In this document: in pieces, positions 53,031-63,409 of the stretch | Layout of the letters: each line of letters begins with the position of its first letter | Numbering within the stretch: the first letter of the stretch is position 1 | Assembly (NCBI RefSeq): GCF_030388665.1 | Contig: NZ_CP128848.1 | Location: 5,612 to 69,611 of the forward strand | Reading direction: 5' to 3' | DNA: 64,000 nt | Source of the DNA: Streptomyces flavofungini | GTDB lineage: Bacteria > Actinomycetota > Actinomycetes > Streptomycetales > Streptomycetaceae | The notes under the pieces: model-generated | What the model was told of the DNA's origin: nothing | Database searches by the model: none | Seen by the model: only the letters and a program-made list of their open reading frames with translations | Made by a program: the position numbers and the translations under genes

Positions 53031-54263
53031 TCAGTGGTCAGGAGTGTTGAGGTTCCGCAGGTGGGCGCGAAAGTCCACTGCGTCGGGGACCTTGGCGTAG
53101 TTGGTCTTGAGGATCTGGCCGAGGTCGCTGGCGACCATGGTCAGGCTGGGGAGGGACTGGCGTTCGCCGCCGAGGGCGCGTTCGCCGTAGGACAGGGCGG
53201 AGTCGAGGTCTCCGCTGCGGGCTGCTGCGACGGCGAGCGTGATGCGGGCCTCTGCGATCCGCATGGGCGCGCGCTCCGTGCCGTCGAAGTCGGTGCTCGC
53301 CCGGATGACCTCACCCGCAAGCTGCTCGGCGAGTTGGTCTTCACCGACCTTGCGGTAGCAGTCCATGCGGTAGAAGTCGTACTTCGCGGGGTCGACGACG
53401 AAGTGGTCCTCGATGTTGTCCGGGTAGGGCAGGGCTTCGAGGACCTGGCGGCCCTTGTCGAGCGCGATTTCCGTCTGCTGCCGATCGCCCAGCCGCGCCC
53501 ATGCCTTGGCCTCTTGGGCGAAGAGCTGGGCTGCCACCGACTCGTTCGGGGCGAGCGCGACTCCTTCGCGGGCGGCCTGGATGACGCCGCGGTAGTCGCC
53601 GCGCGTCAGCGAGAACCAGCACCGCATCTCATGGCCCCACCCGATCACGCCGAGGTGGCCGGCCTCGTCCCCGAGGGAGAGCGCGGCGCGACGGGTCGCT
53701 TCGGCCTGGCGGGGATCGCCCGAGTCGTACTCGACACAGCCGACCAGGAGCGCCAACTTCCCGGCGAGCGCGTACAGGTCGCGCATCTGGGACAGGCTCA
53801 CCCGCCGGTCGAGCATCGCCACAACCCGGCTCATCCACGCCCGCCCCTCCGTGAGGAGCTGCGCCGTGGGCAGGTAGGCGTACTCGGAGCAGAGCCGGTC
53901 CACGGTGATCCGCAGCGCGTCCAGGGTGGCCTGGTCGACGTCTGAGGCCCTCATGCGGGCCACGATCTCCACTGTGTCCACGCCGCCCACGACCTGAAGT
54001 TGAGAGCGGGGCTCGCGGCCGGTCGGCGGGAAAAAGGCGTTCGTGGTCGTCCCGAAGGTGGCCGCGATCTCGATCTTGTACTTCTCCGGGAACTTCTCTC
54101 CGGCCTCCCAGCGCTTCCACTGCCGCAGCATGCTCTGCTCGTCCGGCCCTCCAGGGTCGTACGGGAGCCGGGCCATCAGGGAGCGGACCGCCGTGATCTG
54201 AGACCACTGGCGGGCAAGCCGTTCCTCGCGCATCCGACGTGCCCAGGTGGGCCGGTCGTCCAT
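53031..54263 (-). CDS. Xre regulator with TPR-like domain, right copy
   Basis: Identical inverted copy of 31,180-32,412. The 380 bases between it and the Rep1-like gene are non-coding. Confidence 0.75.
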   Translation of the reverse strand: MDDRPTWARRMREERLARQWSQITAVRSLMARLPYDPGGPDEQSMLRQWKRWEAGEKFPEKYKIEIAATFGTTTNAFFPPTGREPRSQLQVVGGVDTVEIVARMRASDVDQATLDALRITVDRLCSEYAYLPTAQLLTEGRAWMSRVVAMLDRRVSLSQMRDLYALAGKLALLVGCVEYDSGDPRQAEATRRAALSLGDEAGHLGVIGWGHEMRCWFSLTRGDYRGVIQAAREGVALAPNESVAAQLFAQEAKAWARLGDRQQTEIALDKGRQVLEALPYPDNIEDHFVVDPAKYDFYRMDCYRKVGEDQLAEQLAGEVIRASTDFDGTERAPMRIAEARITLAVAAARSGDLDSALSYGERALGGERQSLPSLTMVASDLGQILKTNYAKVPDAVDFRAHLRNLNTPDH

Positions 54264-54461
54264 GGTGATCACCTCCGGAAACTGGGGCCGAGTGTGACAG
54301 CGAGAGCGCTCCGCGGCAGGTGACACCCATGGGTGACCTTCAAAGGTCCCCTTGAAGAGTCACTGTCAAGATCACCCCTCCGGTTGTCAGGTTGGTTGCC
54401 CAACCGGCAGACGGAACGGGGTGGCTTGCGTGGCTGTCACGGGCAGGTCGGAGCGTGGGGG

Positions 54462-54713
54462 TCAGCGGCTCTTTCGCGTGGTGCGTACTTCAAGGCCAGC
54501 CTCTTCGAGCCAGCCGTACAAGGTCTTGGAGCTGACCCCGGCGAGTTCCCGGATACGACTCCGCTGCGCGCCGACGCGTGCCGCCTCGACAGCCGCCGCC
54601 CGCAGCGGGCCGTTCAGTTGCTCGGCCTCGGCGAGCAGCCCTGTGCGGCGTGTGCCGATCTCGGCTACCTGTCTCAGCGCAGCGGCGCGCTGCTCCTCCG
54701 GAAGCTCAACCAT
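54462..54713 (-). CDS. Small helix-turn-helix protein, right copy
   Basis: Identical inverted copy of 30,730-30,981; its inverted-repeat operator is at 54,754-54,788. Confidence 0.6.
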   Translation of the reverse strand: MVELPEEQRAAALRQVAEIGTRRTGLLAEAEQLNGPLRAAAVEAARVGAQRSRIRELAGVSSKTLYGWLEEAGLEVRTTRKSR

Positions 54714-55116
54714 ACGGAGACGATACCAGGAGGCAGACCCTGGGTCCTCTGGTTGTTTCCAGGAAATAAATCTGGCACCATGGAAACAGATGGTCGGTTG
54801 GCTGACTAGCCAGCAAGCCAGCTAACCCGCAGGTCAAAGCGCCCTGATGGCAGCGCGTCATGGCGGCCCGGACGGAGTGTTCGTTCCTTCTCAACTCCAC
54901 ATGGACACCCGGAGCCACGACTCGTCGGCACCTCCGAGCAAGAGATCTGCGGAGAGGTGCCACCACGGCGAGTCCTCTGGCCACCCGGGATCAGGCAACA
55001 GCGACAAGCCGTAGGCCCTGCCTGTGCGTGGCAGCACGCACCTTCTCCCATGCCCCCTTTCGGGTGGACAGGGACCGATGCGCACAGGTGAGACAAGGGC
55101 GAAGATCGCGGGCCCC

Positions 55117-55155
55117 GTAGGCAGCAGTCGACCGGTTCGAGTCCGGTCCGGGGCA
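55117..55155 (+). other. tRNA 3'-half-like segment, right copy
   Basis: Mirror of 30,288-30,326, here readable on the plus strand: T-arm ACCGG-TTCGAGT-CCGGT followed by CCGGGGCA and a T-run (CCCCCTTTT). The flanking 54,714-55,314 holds no gene I can support; a strong hairpin is at 55,256-55,288. Confidence 0.55.
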
Positions 55156-55314
55156 CCCCCTTTTGCGGCTGACCAGCCGCCGCAGTCGCCGCCAACTCCG
55201 TGGTGCACGGCAGGTTGGCGGCGGCCGCGGCTGCTCGTCCGAGCAGCGACAAGGCGGCGGCCCCGGAGGTGATAGCTCCGGGGCCGCCTGTACAGGAACT
55301 GACTAGGAGTCCCT

Positions 55315-55731
55315 GTGATCGACAGCATGACACGCGCCGTAGAGCGCGACGAGACCGACGTCCAGGAGCTGCACGAGCTTCTGCTCGGCATGGTCGCCGA
55401 CGGCGATGGGCGCGCGGCGACCGCGGGCCGCCGCGCGCGCCGGACGTTGCAGGAGATGGTGCCAGGCCACGTGCGACAGCCCGTGCTCATCCTGCACCGC
55501 CCGCTGATGACGGGCAGTCAGCAGCCCCGCAGGCCCCGGCAGGGAGCAGACGACGTCTGCCCACTGTGCGAGTTCTGGCGCTGCCGCTGCGACGAGATCT
55601 TTTCCGCCGCCCCGGCCGCCCCGGCGGCGCCGGTCCGCGCGTCCGGTGACGGCCAGTGCAGCACGTGCGGCATGTGGTTCCAGGGCTGGAACGGGGGCGT
55701 CTGCGACGCCTGCCGCGCAATCTGCCGGTGA
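55315..55731 (+). CDS. Zinc-finger-like protein, right copy
   Basis: Identical inverted copy of 29,712-30,128. Confidence 0.6.
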   Translation: MIDSMTRAVERDETDVQELHELLLGMVADGDGRAATAGRRARRTLQEMVPGHVRQPVLILHRPLMTGSQQPRRPRQGADDVCPLCEFWRCRCDEIFSAAPAAPAAPVRASGDGQCSTCGMWFQGWNGGVCDACRAICR

Positions 55732-56006
55732 GAGCGCGCCTCATACGGGCGGCGCGGGCAGCGCAGCACCGTGCCGCCCGCGCCGCCCACGTCTTCGGAC
55801 CCGACCACCCCCGTGCCCGGCTTCTCCTGGCGGCCGCCGCTGTGGCGGCGGCCGCGGCGTGGGAGGCCGGCCACTGGGTGGTCGACGTCCACCCCGCCCA
55901 CCCGCACACCCGAAAGCGCGGTGCGCACCGACACCACCGACACGACGACAGCCTTGGGGAGGAGAGCCCCCGGGGCTGTCCACCAGGACCTGAGTGGAGG
56001 ACCTGA
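55728..56006 (+). CDS. Small Ala/Arg/His-rich membrane protein, right copy
   Basis: Identical inverted copy of 29,437-29,715, with the same GTGA and TGATG overlaps. Confidence 0.5.
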   Translation: MRARLIRAARAAQHRAARAAHVFGPDHPRARLLLAAAAVAAAAAWEAGHWVVDVHPAHPHTRKRGAHRHHRHDDSLGEESPRGCPPGPEWRT

Positions 56007-56263
56007 TGGAGATCAGCATGGCACGCACCCCGAACGAGCCCATGGCGGATGAGGACGAGCCGCGGTTCGACGTCCCGGACGTCCAGATCATCGGCACCGT
56101 CTACAAGATGTCCTTGCAGACCGACCGGAGGGGCGCGGTCCTCGTCGCGTACTCCCAGGACGGCGACAACGGGCGCATCGGTCGCAGCTTCATTCGGTTC
56201 GACGAGGCGGGGCTCGACTACCTCCGGTCCCGCCTCGTCGACGGCGACGGCGACGGCCTGTGA
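56006..56263 (+). CDS. Unknown small tra-operon protein, right copy
   Basis: Identical inverted copy of 29,180-29,437. Confidence 0.55.
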   Translation: MEISMARTPNEPMADEDEPRFDVPDVQIIGTVYKMSLQTDRRGAVLVAYSQDGDNGRIGRSFIRFDEAGLDYLRSRLVDGDGDGL

Positions 56264-56502
56264 GGTTCTACGACCCGGACGGGACCGAGTACGGCATCCC
56301 GACCTACCCGAAGCGGCTCGCGCCGGACGGCTTGGCCGCGCCGGTGCGGCCGATGACGCCGGGACGGTGGCGCGCCGTGCACGCCATGATGCGTGCGCGC
56401 CGCACCTGTCCGGACTGCCAGGTCACCTTCAACCACGTGATCCCGACGTCCCTGGGCTGCTGCCCGGGGTGCGCCGACTCCCCCGTAGCCCTCGCGGCCT
56501 GA
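56260..56502 (+). CDS. Shortened RRQRL-type zinc-binding protein, right copy
   Basis: Identical inverted copy of 28,941-29,183. Confidence 0.6.
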   Translation: MRFYDPDGTEYGIPTYPKRLAPDGLAAPVRPMTPGRWRAVHAMMRARRTCPDCQVTFNHVIPTSLGCCPGCADSPVALAA

Positions 56503-56511
56503 AGGAGAAGC

Positions 56512-57597
56512 ATGTTCAAGAGCAAGGGAGAACCCCGTTCCTGGTCTCCAGAGCCCGGGGCCTGGTCCCTGCGGACGCTGGTCCTCGGCGTCCTCGGCAC
56601 GATCACCGTGGGCGTGGCGGTGCTGTCCATCGCCGTCAGCTACCAGATCCTGACCCCGCGCTTCGGGGTGTGGGCCTGGCCGACCGTCGGGGCGCTCGAC
56701 GCGCTGTGGGTGGTGCTCCAGGCGACCGAGATCCTGGCGGCCAACAATGTTCGGCGCGCTCGGCGTGTCCAGTGGGCGGGCCTCGCGCTGACGGCGGTGA
56801 TCGCGGCGATCCCCACCGCGGATCTGGTCCTGAACCGCACCAGCGGCGACTTCGACCTGGCCGTCATCATCGCGCCGTTTGCGATCGTGGCGACCAAGAC
56901 GGCGTGGTGGCTCGTGCTGCCCTCGCTCGGCCGGAAGGTCTCGCCTGCGACGCTCAAGGCCATCGCGGCACGCCGTCAGGAAGTCGCTGACCGGCTGGAG
57001 CAGATGGAGGCCGACGCCGCGCACCGCATCGAGCTGTTGCGGGTCGCGGAAGCGCTCGAACGGCAGGTGGGCGAGGCGGAGACCGACTACCGCAAGGCGA
57101 CGCTCAAGGCAGAACAGCGCAGGACGGAGCAGCTGCACAAGCAGGCGCTGGACACCGCGAAGGCGATCGAGGAGAAGCGGCTTCCTGATGCGGTCGCGTA
57201 CATCGCGCTGCCGGAGCTGGAGGGGTGGGCGCCGACCGCGCTCGCCCTGCCCGTCGCGGACCGTCACGCCCTCGGCACGCAGGTGGGCGCTCTGATGGGA
57301 CCGCAGACCGGCACGTCTCGCGGCACGGCCGTCACGCTCGCCGACCTCGCGGAGGTCAGGGGCGTGCCGACCCCGGAGCCGGGCGCGCCGCTGACGGACG
57401 CTCAGCTCGGGGTCGTGCTGCGGCACCTGCGCTACTCCGAGGACCCGCCCCGCTCCTACCGCCAGGCCGTCAAGCTGTTTCGCCGTTCCGGCTTTGTCGG
57501 GGCTGAGGACCGCGTGCGCCGTGTGTGGAGCACAGAGGTCCTGACCGAGTCGGACGAGACCGAAGAGGAGACCGAAGAGGAGACCGACCTCGTCTGA
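56512..57597 (+). CDS. SpdB-like membrane protein, right copy
   Basis: Identical inverted copy of 27,846-28,931; followed by the same hairpin (57,661-57,688). Confidence 0.65.
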   Translation: MFKSKGEPRSWSPEPGAWSLRTLVLGVLGTITVGVAVLSIAVSYQILTPRFGVWAWPTVGALDALWVVLQATEILAANNVRRARRVQWAGLALTAVIAAIPTADLVLNRTSGDFDLAVIIAPFAIVATKTAWWLVLPSLGRKVSPATLKAIAARRQEVADRLEQMEADAAHRIELLRVAEALERQVGEAETDYRKATLKAEQRRTEQLHKQALDTAKAIEEKRLPDAVAYIALPELEGWAPTALALPVADRHALGTQVGALMGPQTGTSRGTAVTLADLAEVRGVPTPEPGAPLTDAQLGVVLRHLRYSEDPPRSYRQAVKLFRRSGFVGAEDRVRRVWSTEVLTESDETEEETEEETDLV

Positions 57598-57877
57598 CCG
57601 GCCGCCAGGGAGACGGCGGAGAAGGCCCGCTGACGGGCACTAGTCCGGCACCACCGATGCAGCCCACCCAGCAACGCCTGGGTGGGCTGTGTCGCGACTG
57701 CCGGAAGTCGTTGCAGTCGAGCAGTGCAGAACCGGCGAGTGAACGGCGAGCGAGCCCCGCGCCCGCAGACCCGCAGAGCAGACCCGGGACTGAACTGTGA
57801 AAACCAGAACTATTCGAACCATCAAGCGAGTTACTCTGTGCAAACTCTTGATCGCTCACAGGCAAGAAGGAGGGGGA

Positions 57878-59530
57878 GTGGGGAAGAGGAGACACGAACG
57901 GGACGAACGGTACGAGCGCGGCGAGGACACCTACGGCCAGATGGCGGGCGCGATCGGCGTTCTGGTCATCAGCTTCGGGGGCCTGGCCGCCATCAAGGAC
58001 AAGTTGGGCCTGTCGTGGCCTGCCACGGTGCTGCTCACCGCGGGAGTGCTGGTCGCGCTCGGGTACGGCGCCTGGTGGCTCAAGACTCGCATTCAGCGCG
58101 CATGGGCCAGCAAGGGCCAGGAGGGAGCCACCAAGACCGTCCTGGCGCAGGAGGCAGGCGCTGAGGATGAGGGGCCTGCCCGGGACGAAGGCCTGACCAA
58201 GGCTCTCGTAGCGAGCGGCGCCATCGCGAAGGACCAGTTCGTTCGCGCGGACGAGTCCGTCGTGACACCGCTGCCCCACGGACTCGGCACCCGGCACGAG
58301 TTCAAGGTCCCCCTCGGCCGTACCTACAAGCACGTGGCCACCAAGGCCGGTGAAGTCGCCGGTGCCCTGGGCGCAACCCGGCTGCGGATGCAGGTCGAGC
58401 GCGGTGAACTCAGCGAACGCGACGTCGACATGACCGTGCTGACAAGGCCGCCGTTCACCGAGCCGTTCGCCCCGCCGACCAGGGAAATGATTCTCGCGCA
58501 CGAGGGAATTCCGTTCTCGCACAGCATGACCGGTGAACTCGTCGGCATCGACGATTTCACCAAGGGCGCACTCTTCGTAGCGGGTATGACGCAGACCGGT
58601 AAATCGACCCTGACCATCGCTCTCATCACCTGCGCCTATATCGCGTACGGTCCTGAACTCGATGTGTACCTCATCGAAGGAAAGCCGGGCGCTCTGGTCC
58701 GGTTCGAGAAGGTGGCTGTGCGCTATGAAGCGTCCAGCAAGACATCTGTGTTCGACTCGATGGTCTGCGAACTCCTCAAGAAGCAGCAAGAGCGCTACGA
58801 AATGGACAACGCGGCTATGCGGGAACGCAAGCCCAAGCCTCGTCACCGGCAGACGCTTTTCATCGCGGACGAGGTGGCGGACTACTACGTCAGCGATGGA
58901 AGCGCCGAGTCGAAGAAGGAGCGGGCGCGGCTCGTGAAGAACTCTTCAGAGCTTGTCCGCAAGGGCCTCGAATGCGGCATCACCGTCATCATGATGACGC
59001 AGCGCCCATCCGACAGGGCTGTCCCCGTCGAAGTGCGTGATCAATTTAAGAGGCGAATCTGCCTCTACGTCTCCGGTAAGGGGAGCGCGGAGGTTGCGCT
59101 CGGTTCGGACTATTTCAAGACCGAATCCCCGATTCACCCCGCGCTGATGGACGCGAGTATCCAAGGCCAAGGTGTCTACTTCGACGGTGTCTCGTCGAAG
59201 CTCATTCGAGGAATCCGCTTCGATGATGAGTTCATCTTCGGGGTGGTCGACGATGTGTATGAGCGACGCCATAAGGTGCTCAAAACGGCGCTGGAGGAGA
59301 CGCCGGATACGCCGCTCGTGAAGGCGATCGATGTGATGCAGAAAAACGGTGCCGCGTTCATGTCTGCCGCTGAACTCGCTCCGTTCCTCGGCGTCGTGGA
59401 GACGAATGCAACGCAGCGGGGAAAGGCCGTTTCCGCGCTTCTGGGGATCAAGCCTGCACCGAACAAAGAGGGCACCAGGCGCGGGTACGACCTCGCACGG
59501 CTGGTCGCCGCCGCACAGGCCAACGCCTGA
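57878..59530 (+). CDS. traB: FtsK/TraB-like DNA translocase, right copy
   Basis: Identical inverted copy of 25,913-27,565. Confidence 0.8.
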   Translation: MGKRRHERDERYERGEDTYGQMAGAIGVLVISFGGLAAIKDKLGLSWPATVLLTAGVLVALGYGAWWLKTRIQRAWASKGQEGATKTVLAQEAGAEDEGPARDEGLTKALVASGAIAKDQFVRADESVVTPLPHGLGTRHEFKVPLGRTYKHVATKAGEVAGALGATRLRMQVERGELSERDVDMTVLTRPPFTEPFAPPTREMILAHEGIPFSHSMTGELVGIDDFTKGALFVAGMTQTGKSTLTIALITCAYIAYGPELDVYLIEGKPGALVRFEKVAVRYEASSKTSVFDSMVCELLKKQQERYEMDNAAMRERKPKPRHRQTLFIADEVADYYVSDGSAESKKERARLVKNSSELVRKGLECGITVIMMTQRPSDRAVPVEVRDQFKRRICLYVSGKGSAEVALGSDYFKTESPIHPALMDASIQGQGVYFDGVSSKLIRGIRFDDEFIFGVVDDVYERRHKVLKTALEETPDTPLVKAIDVMQKNGAAFMSAAELAPFLGVVETNATQRGKAVSALLGIKPAPNKEGTRRGYDLARLVAAAQANA

Positions 59531-59537
59531 CCTCAGC

Positions 59538-59647
59538 ATCCGTCAGAACATCCGTCAGGGCATCCGTCGGTGATCCGTCGGCCTGACAGATCCATCCGTC
59601 GGCCTGACAGATCCCCGACGGATCCCCGACGGAACCGTCTGACGGAT
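59538..59647. repeat. clt-like array, right copy
   Basis: Mirror of 25,796-25,905, again between the TraB-like and wall-hydrolase genes. Confidence 0.65.
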
Positions 59648-59690
59648 CTGACCAGCGAAAACACTGAGAACACAGGGAGGGGGAAGTTCG

Positions 59691-60701
59691 TTGAGATCTG
59701 GCGTCGTAGCAGCCGTGGGCGTGGGGTCAACCGTGGTCGTCATCGCGGCCGCGCTCATCCAGGCCGCCGGTGACACGCCCGCGGGCAAGGCGATGGGGGC
59801 GATGGGCTTGTCCGTGGCCGTGCCCGACAAGTACAAAGACCTGGTGCAGGAGGCAGGAAACACCTGCCCTGAAATCAGCCCAAATCTGCTCGCTGGGCTC
59901 CTCACACAAGAATCTGGTTTCAATCCCAAAGCGAAAAGTCCGGCAGGGGCTCAGGGGATCGCGCAGTTCATTCCGTCCACCTGGGAAAAGGATGCTGTCG
60001 ACGGCGACGGCGACGGCGACCGTGATGTCTGGGACCCCAAGGACGCGATTCCCTCGGCAGGCGTACATCTCTGCAAAATCGCGAAGGAAGTCAAAGACGT
60101 CCCGGGCAGCAAGCAGAACAACATACTCGCTGCCTACAACGCGGGAAGCGGGGCCGTCGTGCACTACGGGGGCGTCCCCCCGTACAGGGAAACCCAGAAC
60201 TACGTCAAATCCATCGGCTCACTCGTTGGAAAGATGTCGTCCGGCGGGAAAAAGGCAACCACCACGCAGGCTGTCACCGCCGTGAATGCGGCGAATGACA
60301 TGGTCGGCAAACCGTATTCATGGGGCGGCGGAGACGCGAACGGACCGAGCACGGGAACGTGCTGCTCCCCCCGCGGCCGCTCCGGAAAGGGAATAAAGGG
60401 TTTCGACTGCTCCGGTCTCACGCTCTACGCCTACGCGCAGGCCGGTATCACCCTGCCCCGCACGGCATCACAGCAATACGCCGCATCCGAGCCGGTAAAG
60501 GCTGGACAGATGCGTGTCGGCGATCTCATTTTCTACGGAAAATCCGCCGAGAGCCTCCACCACGTCGGCATCTATGTCGGCGGTGGGCACATGATCGATG
60601 CGCCCCGGCCGGGCACGAAGGTCCGCTACTCGGCCATCGACTCGATGCCGGACAAATTCGGTGTCGCACGTCCCGTACCCAACGCGAACAAGGAGATCTG
60701 A
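59691..60701 (+). CDS. SLT + NlpC/P60 wall hydrolase, right copy
   Basis: Identical inverted copy of 24,742-25,752. Confidence 0.9.
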   Translation: MRSGVVAAVGVGSTVVVIAAALIQAAGDTPAGKAMGAMGLSVAVPDKYKDLVQEAGNTCPEISPNLLAGLLTQESGFNPKAKSPAGAQGIAQFIPSTWEKDAVDGDGDGDRDVWDPKDAIPSAGVHLCKIAKEVKDVPGSKQNNILAAYNAGSGAVVHYGGVPPYRETQNYVKSIGSLVGKMSSGGKKATTTQAVTAVNAANDMVGKPYSWGGGDANGPSTGTCCSPRGRSGKGIKGFDCSGLTLYAYAQAGITLPRTASQQYAASEPVKAGQMRVGDLIFYGKSAESLHHVGIYVGGGHMIDAPRPGTKVRYSAIDSMPDKFGVARPVPNANKEI

Positions 60702-60702
60702 A

Positions 60703-60984
60703 ATGGCGAAGTTCACCACCATCCTGGCCAAGCCGCAGGACCTGTCCACCGGATTTTCCGACTTCTTCGACACCATCGGTCTCACCGGTGGCGGCCTCGT
60801 CACCAAGGGAAGCGCTGCCGTGATCGCCGTGATCGCCGTGATTATGCTCTTCTCGCTTCCCAACGACCCCAAGCGCGCCCTGCGGAAGGGCAGCATGGCC
60901 GTCGGCACGCTGTTCGTCGCCCTGGTCCTCGCGCTCTACGGTGACGCCCTTTTCTCGACCATCACCAACGGCAAGCAGAGCTGA
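60703..60984 (+). CDS. Small pilin-like membrane protein, right copy
   Basis: Identical inverted copy of 24,459-24,740. Confidence 0.6.
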   Translation: MAKFTTILAKPQDLSTGFSDFFDTIGLTGGGLVTKGSAAVIAVIAVIMLFSLPNDPKRALRKGSMAVGTLFVALVLALYGDALFSTITNGKQS

Positions 60985-60990
60985 TCTGCC

Positions 60991-62292
60991 ATGACATTTA
61001 TGGCAGACAAGGACCCCTGCGGCCTGCTGCGTGGCCCTGCGGTCGAATTCTGCCGCGAGGGCGAACGGGAGAAGGACGGCGGAGGAGGCGGAGGAGGCGG
61101 AGGAGGCGGGGGCGGCGGCGGTGGGCTCACTGACGGCGCCTCAGATCACGTCACAGACCTCGCCAACACCCTGATCAAGACGATCAAGGGGCTCATCGCG
61201 CCGAAGGACGCCTGGGCGCCGCAGGAGCCCGACAATGCGGTCTACCAGTCGTTTCTGTGGCTCGGGCAGCACTTGGCCGTGTCGATCTTCTTCTGCGTGG
61301 TCGTCGTGTGCGGTCTGACCGCATGGCAGGGCGCGCCCCGCCTCAGGCAGATGGGCGCGTCGACGGGATGGACGCTCGCGGCTGTCGCCGGTATGGCGTC
61401 CGTCCCGGGGGCGGTGGCACTGCTTAACACGGCCCTGTCGGAGGCGTTCACGAAGGCGTTTGACAGCAACGAGTCGACCCTGTTCGGCGCCATCAAGGAG
61501 GACTTGGACAAAGGGGCGGACGCGGGCAACCCGCTGGGGATCCTGATCATCACTGCGGCCCTGGTCGTCGCGCTCGCGTTCGCGGCGCTGGTGTTCCTCA
61601 CCCGGAACCTCGGGATCCTGGTGTTCGTGTGCATGGCGCCCCTGGTGCTGGCCTCCCTGGCCCGTGGCGGCGACATGGGTGCGGTCAAGGCCTGGGCGAC
61701 GCGGCTCCTCGGGTTGATGTTCGCCCCGTTCGCCCTGCTCCTGCTCTCACCGTTCGTCGAGTTCACCAAGGGCTCGCTCGTGGTGGATGCGGTGTTGCTG
61801 GTCGCCGCGGATGTCCTGATGCTCAGGATGATTTTCCACGGGGTGCCGTACGTCGGGCCCCGCATGGCGCGTGCGGCCCGCTCGATGGTCGAGGGCCGCG
61901 TCTCCAGCCCGCTCGCGCAGCGTGCGATGCGTGCGGGTGTGCCGGACTTCTACGAGCAGGAGAACACCCCGCGCGGCCCGCGCACCGTCATGACGCCGGG
62001 GCGTGCCATGGCGCAGGACGGCGACGCCCTGGCGAGCGCGTACGGGCTCAAGACCCGCAAACGCCCGGGTCGGATGACGACCGATTCGGTCGTCGCCCAG
62101 GTTCGGTTCGACGCGCAGCGCCAGGAGCGCGTCATGCGCGAGCGCAGGGAGGCCCGCGCGGAGCACGCGCCGTCCCGGACCAGGGCCGCGTCCGGCAGCT
62201 CCGGGGCAAGCCCGGCTGCTCCGCCCCGACCGACGCCCACGCCACCGGCATCCGGCTCCGGCTCGCCTTCGGGCGGGTCGGGCACCCCATAG
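60991..62292 (+). CDS. VirB6-like polytopic membrane protein, intact copy
   Basis: 433 residues, the intact version of the gene broken at 23,150-24,452. A soluble N-terminus with two Cys (DPCGLL, EFCREG) leads to 17 consecutive glycines encoded by GGAGGCGGA-type repeats (61,080-61,130), then about six to seven membrane segments (for example SIFFCVVVVCGLTAW, GILIITAALVVALAFAALVFL and LLGLMFAPFALLLLSP), a cytoplasmic basic region and a Pro/Ser/Gly-rich tail. It likely forms the inner-membrane pore of the transfer apparatus together with the VirB4-like and SCO6880-like proteins. The start ATG at 60991 lies six bases after the preceding stop; an in-frame ATG four codons later is an alternative. 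Confidence 0.75.
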   Translation: MTFMADKDPCGLLRGPAVEFCREGEREKDGGGGGGGGGGGGGGGGLTDGASDHVTDLANTLIKTIKGLIAPKDAWAPQEPDNAVYQSFLWLGQHLAVSIFFCVVVVCGLTAWQGAPRLRQMGASTGWTLAAVAGMASVPGAVALLNTALSEAFTKAFDSNESTLFGAIKEDLDKGADAGNPLGILIITAALVVALAFAALVFLTRNLGILVFVCMAPLVLASLARGGDMGAVKAWATRLLGLMFAPFALLLLSPFVEFTKGSLVVDAVLLVAADVLMLRMIFHGVPYVGPRMARAARSMVEGRVSSPLAQRAMRAGVPDFYEQENTPRGPRTVMTPGRAMAQDGDALASAYGLKTRKRPGRMTTDSVVAQVRFDAQRQERVMRERREARAEHAPSRTRAASGSSGASPAAPPRPTPTPPASGSGSPSGGSGTP

Positions 62293-62308
62293 AAGAAGGA
62301 GGAAGACG

Positions 62309-63409
62309 TTGCACTCCCTGACCCCCGGCTATCGCGTCCCTGCCATCCAGCGCGGGCTGAGCCCTCTGGAGACCCTGCTGACGAAGGTCAACGCCGGGGC
62401 AGGGGGCGCCGTTATGGCATCGGCGATGGTCGAAACGCCCCCGATCTGGGCGTTCGGCGTGGTCGCCCTGAACGCTGCACTGCTCAATGTCACGGCCGGG
62501 CACCGCTCGATCGCCCGATGGGCGGCGGTCGGTGTCCGGCACTGGCACGAGCGGCGCGCCACGCCCCGTCTGGGCACCTCCGCAGGCGAGACCCGCACGT
62601 GGACCCTGTACCCGTACCACGGCACCATGCAGGACCCCTACGACCGGGCCGGTTTCCACGCCGCGTTCTCCCGCGCGCTCACCTACATCGGCAACCAGAC
62701 CCGCAGCGCAGGCATCCAGCTCCACGTCACCCACCACGCGCAGGCCGACGCCGACGCCACCACCCACGACCAGACGATCTCCGTCCACATCCCCAGGAAC
62801 CTGATCAGCCGCCCGGAGCGTGTCCTGAACACCATCGAGCGGGAGTTGGCCGCCCTCGGCGCGCTGCGCCCGCACACACCCGAGCCGGTACCGGCCGTCA
62901 GCGACCGCGCGGGCGACTGGGTCGCCCTTGAGGACGGCCGGTACGCGGCCACGGCCCGGATCACGGGCTGGCCGGCCACGACGGACGACGACCTGATGGC
63001 CAATCTGCTGTTGGACCAGGACCGCCCGCTCAAGGACCGCCAGATCAAAAACCGCTCGCTGTCGGTGCTCTACCGGCCCCTGCCCGTGGCGCAGGCCCGC
63101 CGCTCCGCGCGGTGGACGACCGCGGCGGGCGAAGCCTTCACCACCGACAAGGTCAAGAAGGACGAGAACGCGATGTCCAGCGGCACCATGCACGACGCGC
63201 TCGTCCACGGCGCCACCCTCGTTGACATCGACGCCTACCTGACCGTGTGGGGGGAGAGCCCCGAGGACGTGACCCAGGCCCGCTGGAAGGCCCAACTCGA
63301 CGCCGACGAACGGCGCCTGCGCCTCGACTGGCTCATCGGCCAGCAGCACCGCGCCCACGTGATGACCACCGCGCACGGCGCACCCACCCGAAAGGGAGCG
63401 ATCCTGTGA
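62309..63409 (+). CDS. SCO6880-like conjugation protein, right copy
   Basis: Identical inverted copy of 22,033-23,133, with TTG start after GGAGGAAG. Confidence 0.65.
   Translation: MHSLTPGYRVPAIQRGLSPLETLLTKVNAGAGGAVMASAMVETPPIWAFGVVALNAALLNVTAGHRSIARWAAVGVRHWHERRATPRLGTSAGETRTWTLYPYHGTMQDPYDRAGFHAAFSRALTYIGNQTRSAGIQLHVTHHAQADADATTHDQTISVHIPRNLISRPERVLNTIERELAALGALRPHTPEPVPAVSDRAGDWVALEDGRYAATARITGWPATTDDDLMANLLLDQDRPLKDRQIKNRSLSVLYRPLPVAQARRSARWTTAAGEAFTTDKVKKDENAMSSGTMHDALVHGATLVDIDAYLTVWGESPEDVTQARWKAQLDADERRLRLDWLIGQQHRAHVMTTAHGAPTRKGAIL

Noticed and set aside
55049..55155. Complete tRNA gene using TGCCCCC (55,049) as 5' acceptor strand
   Set aside because: Six acceptor pairs and a D-arm-like hairpin can be drawn, but no anticodon arm forms in the 47 bases between D-arm and T-arm, so only the 3' half is supported.
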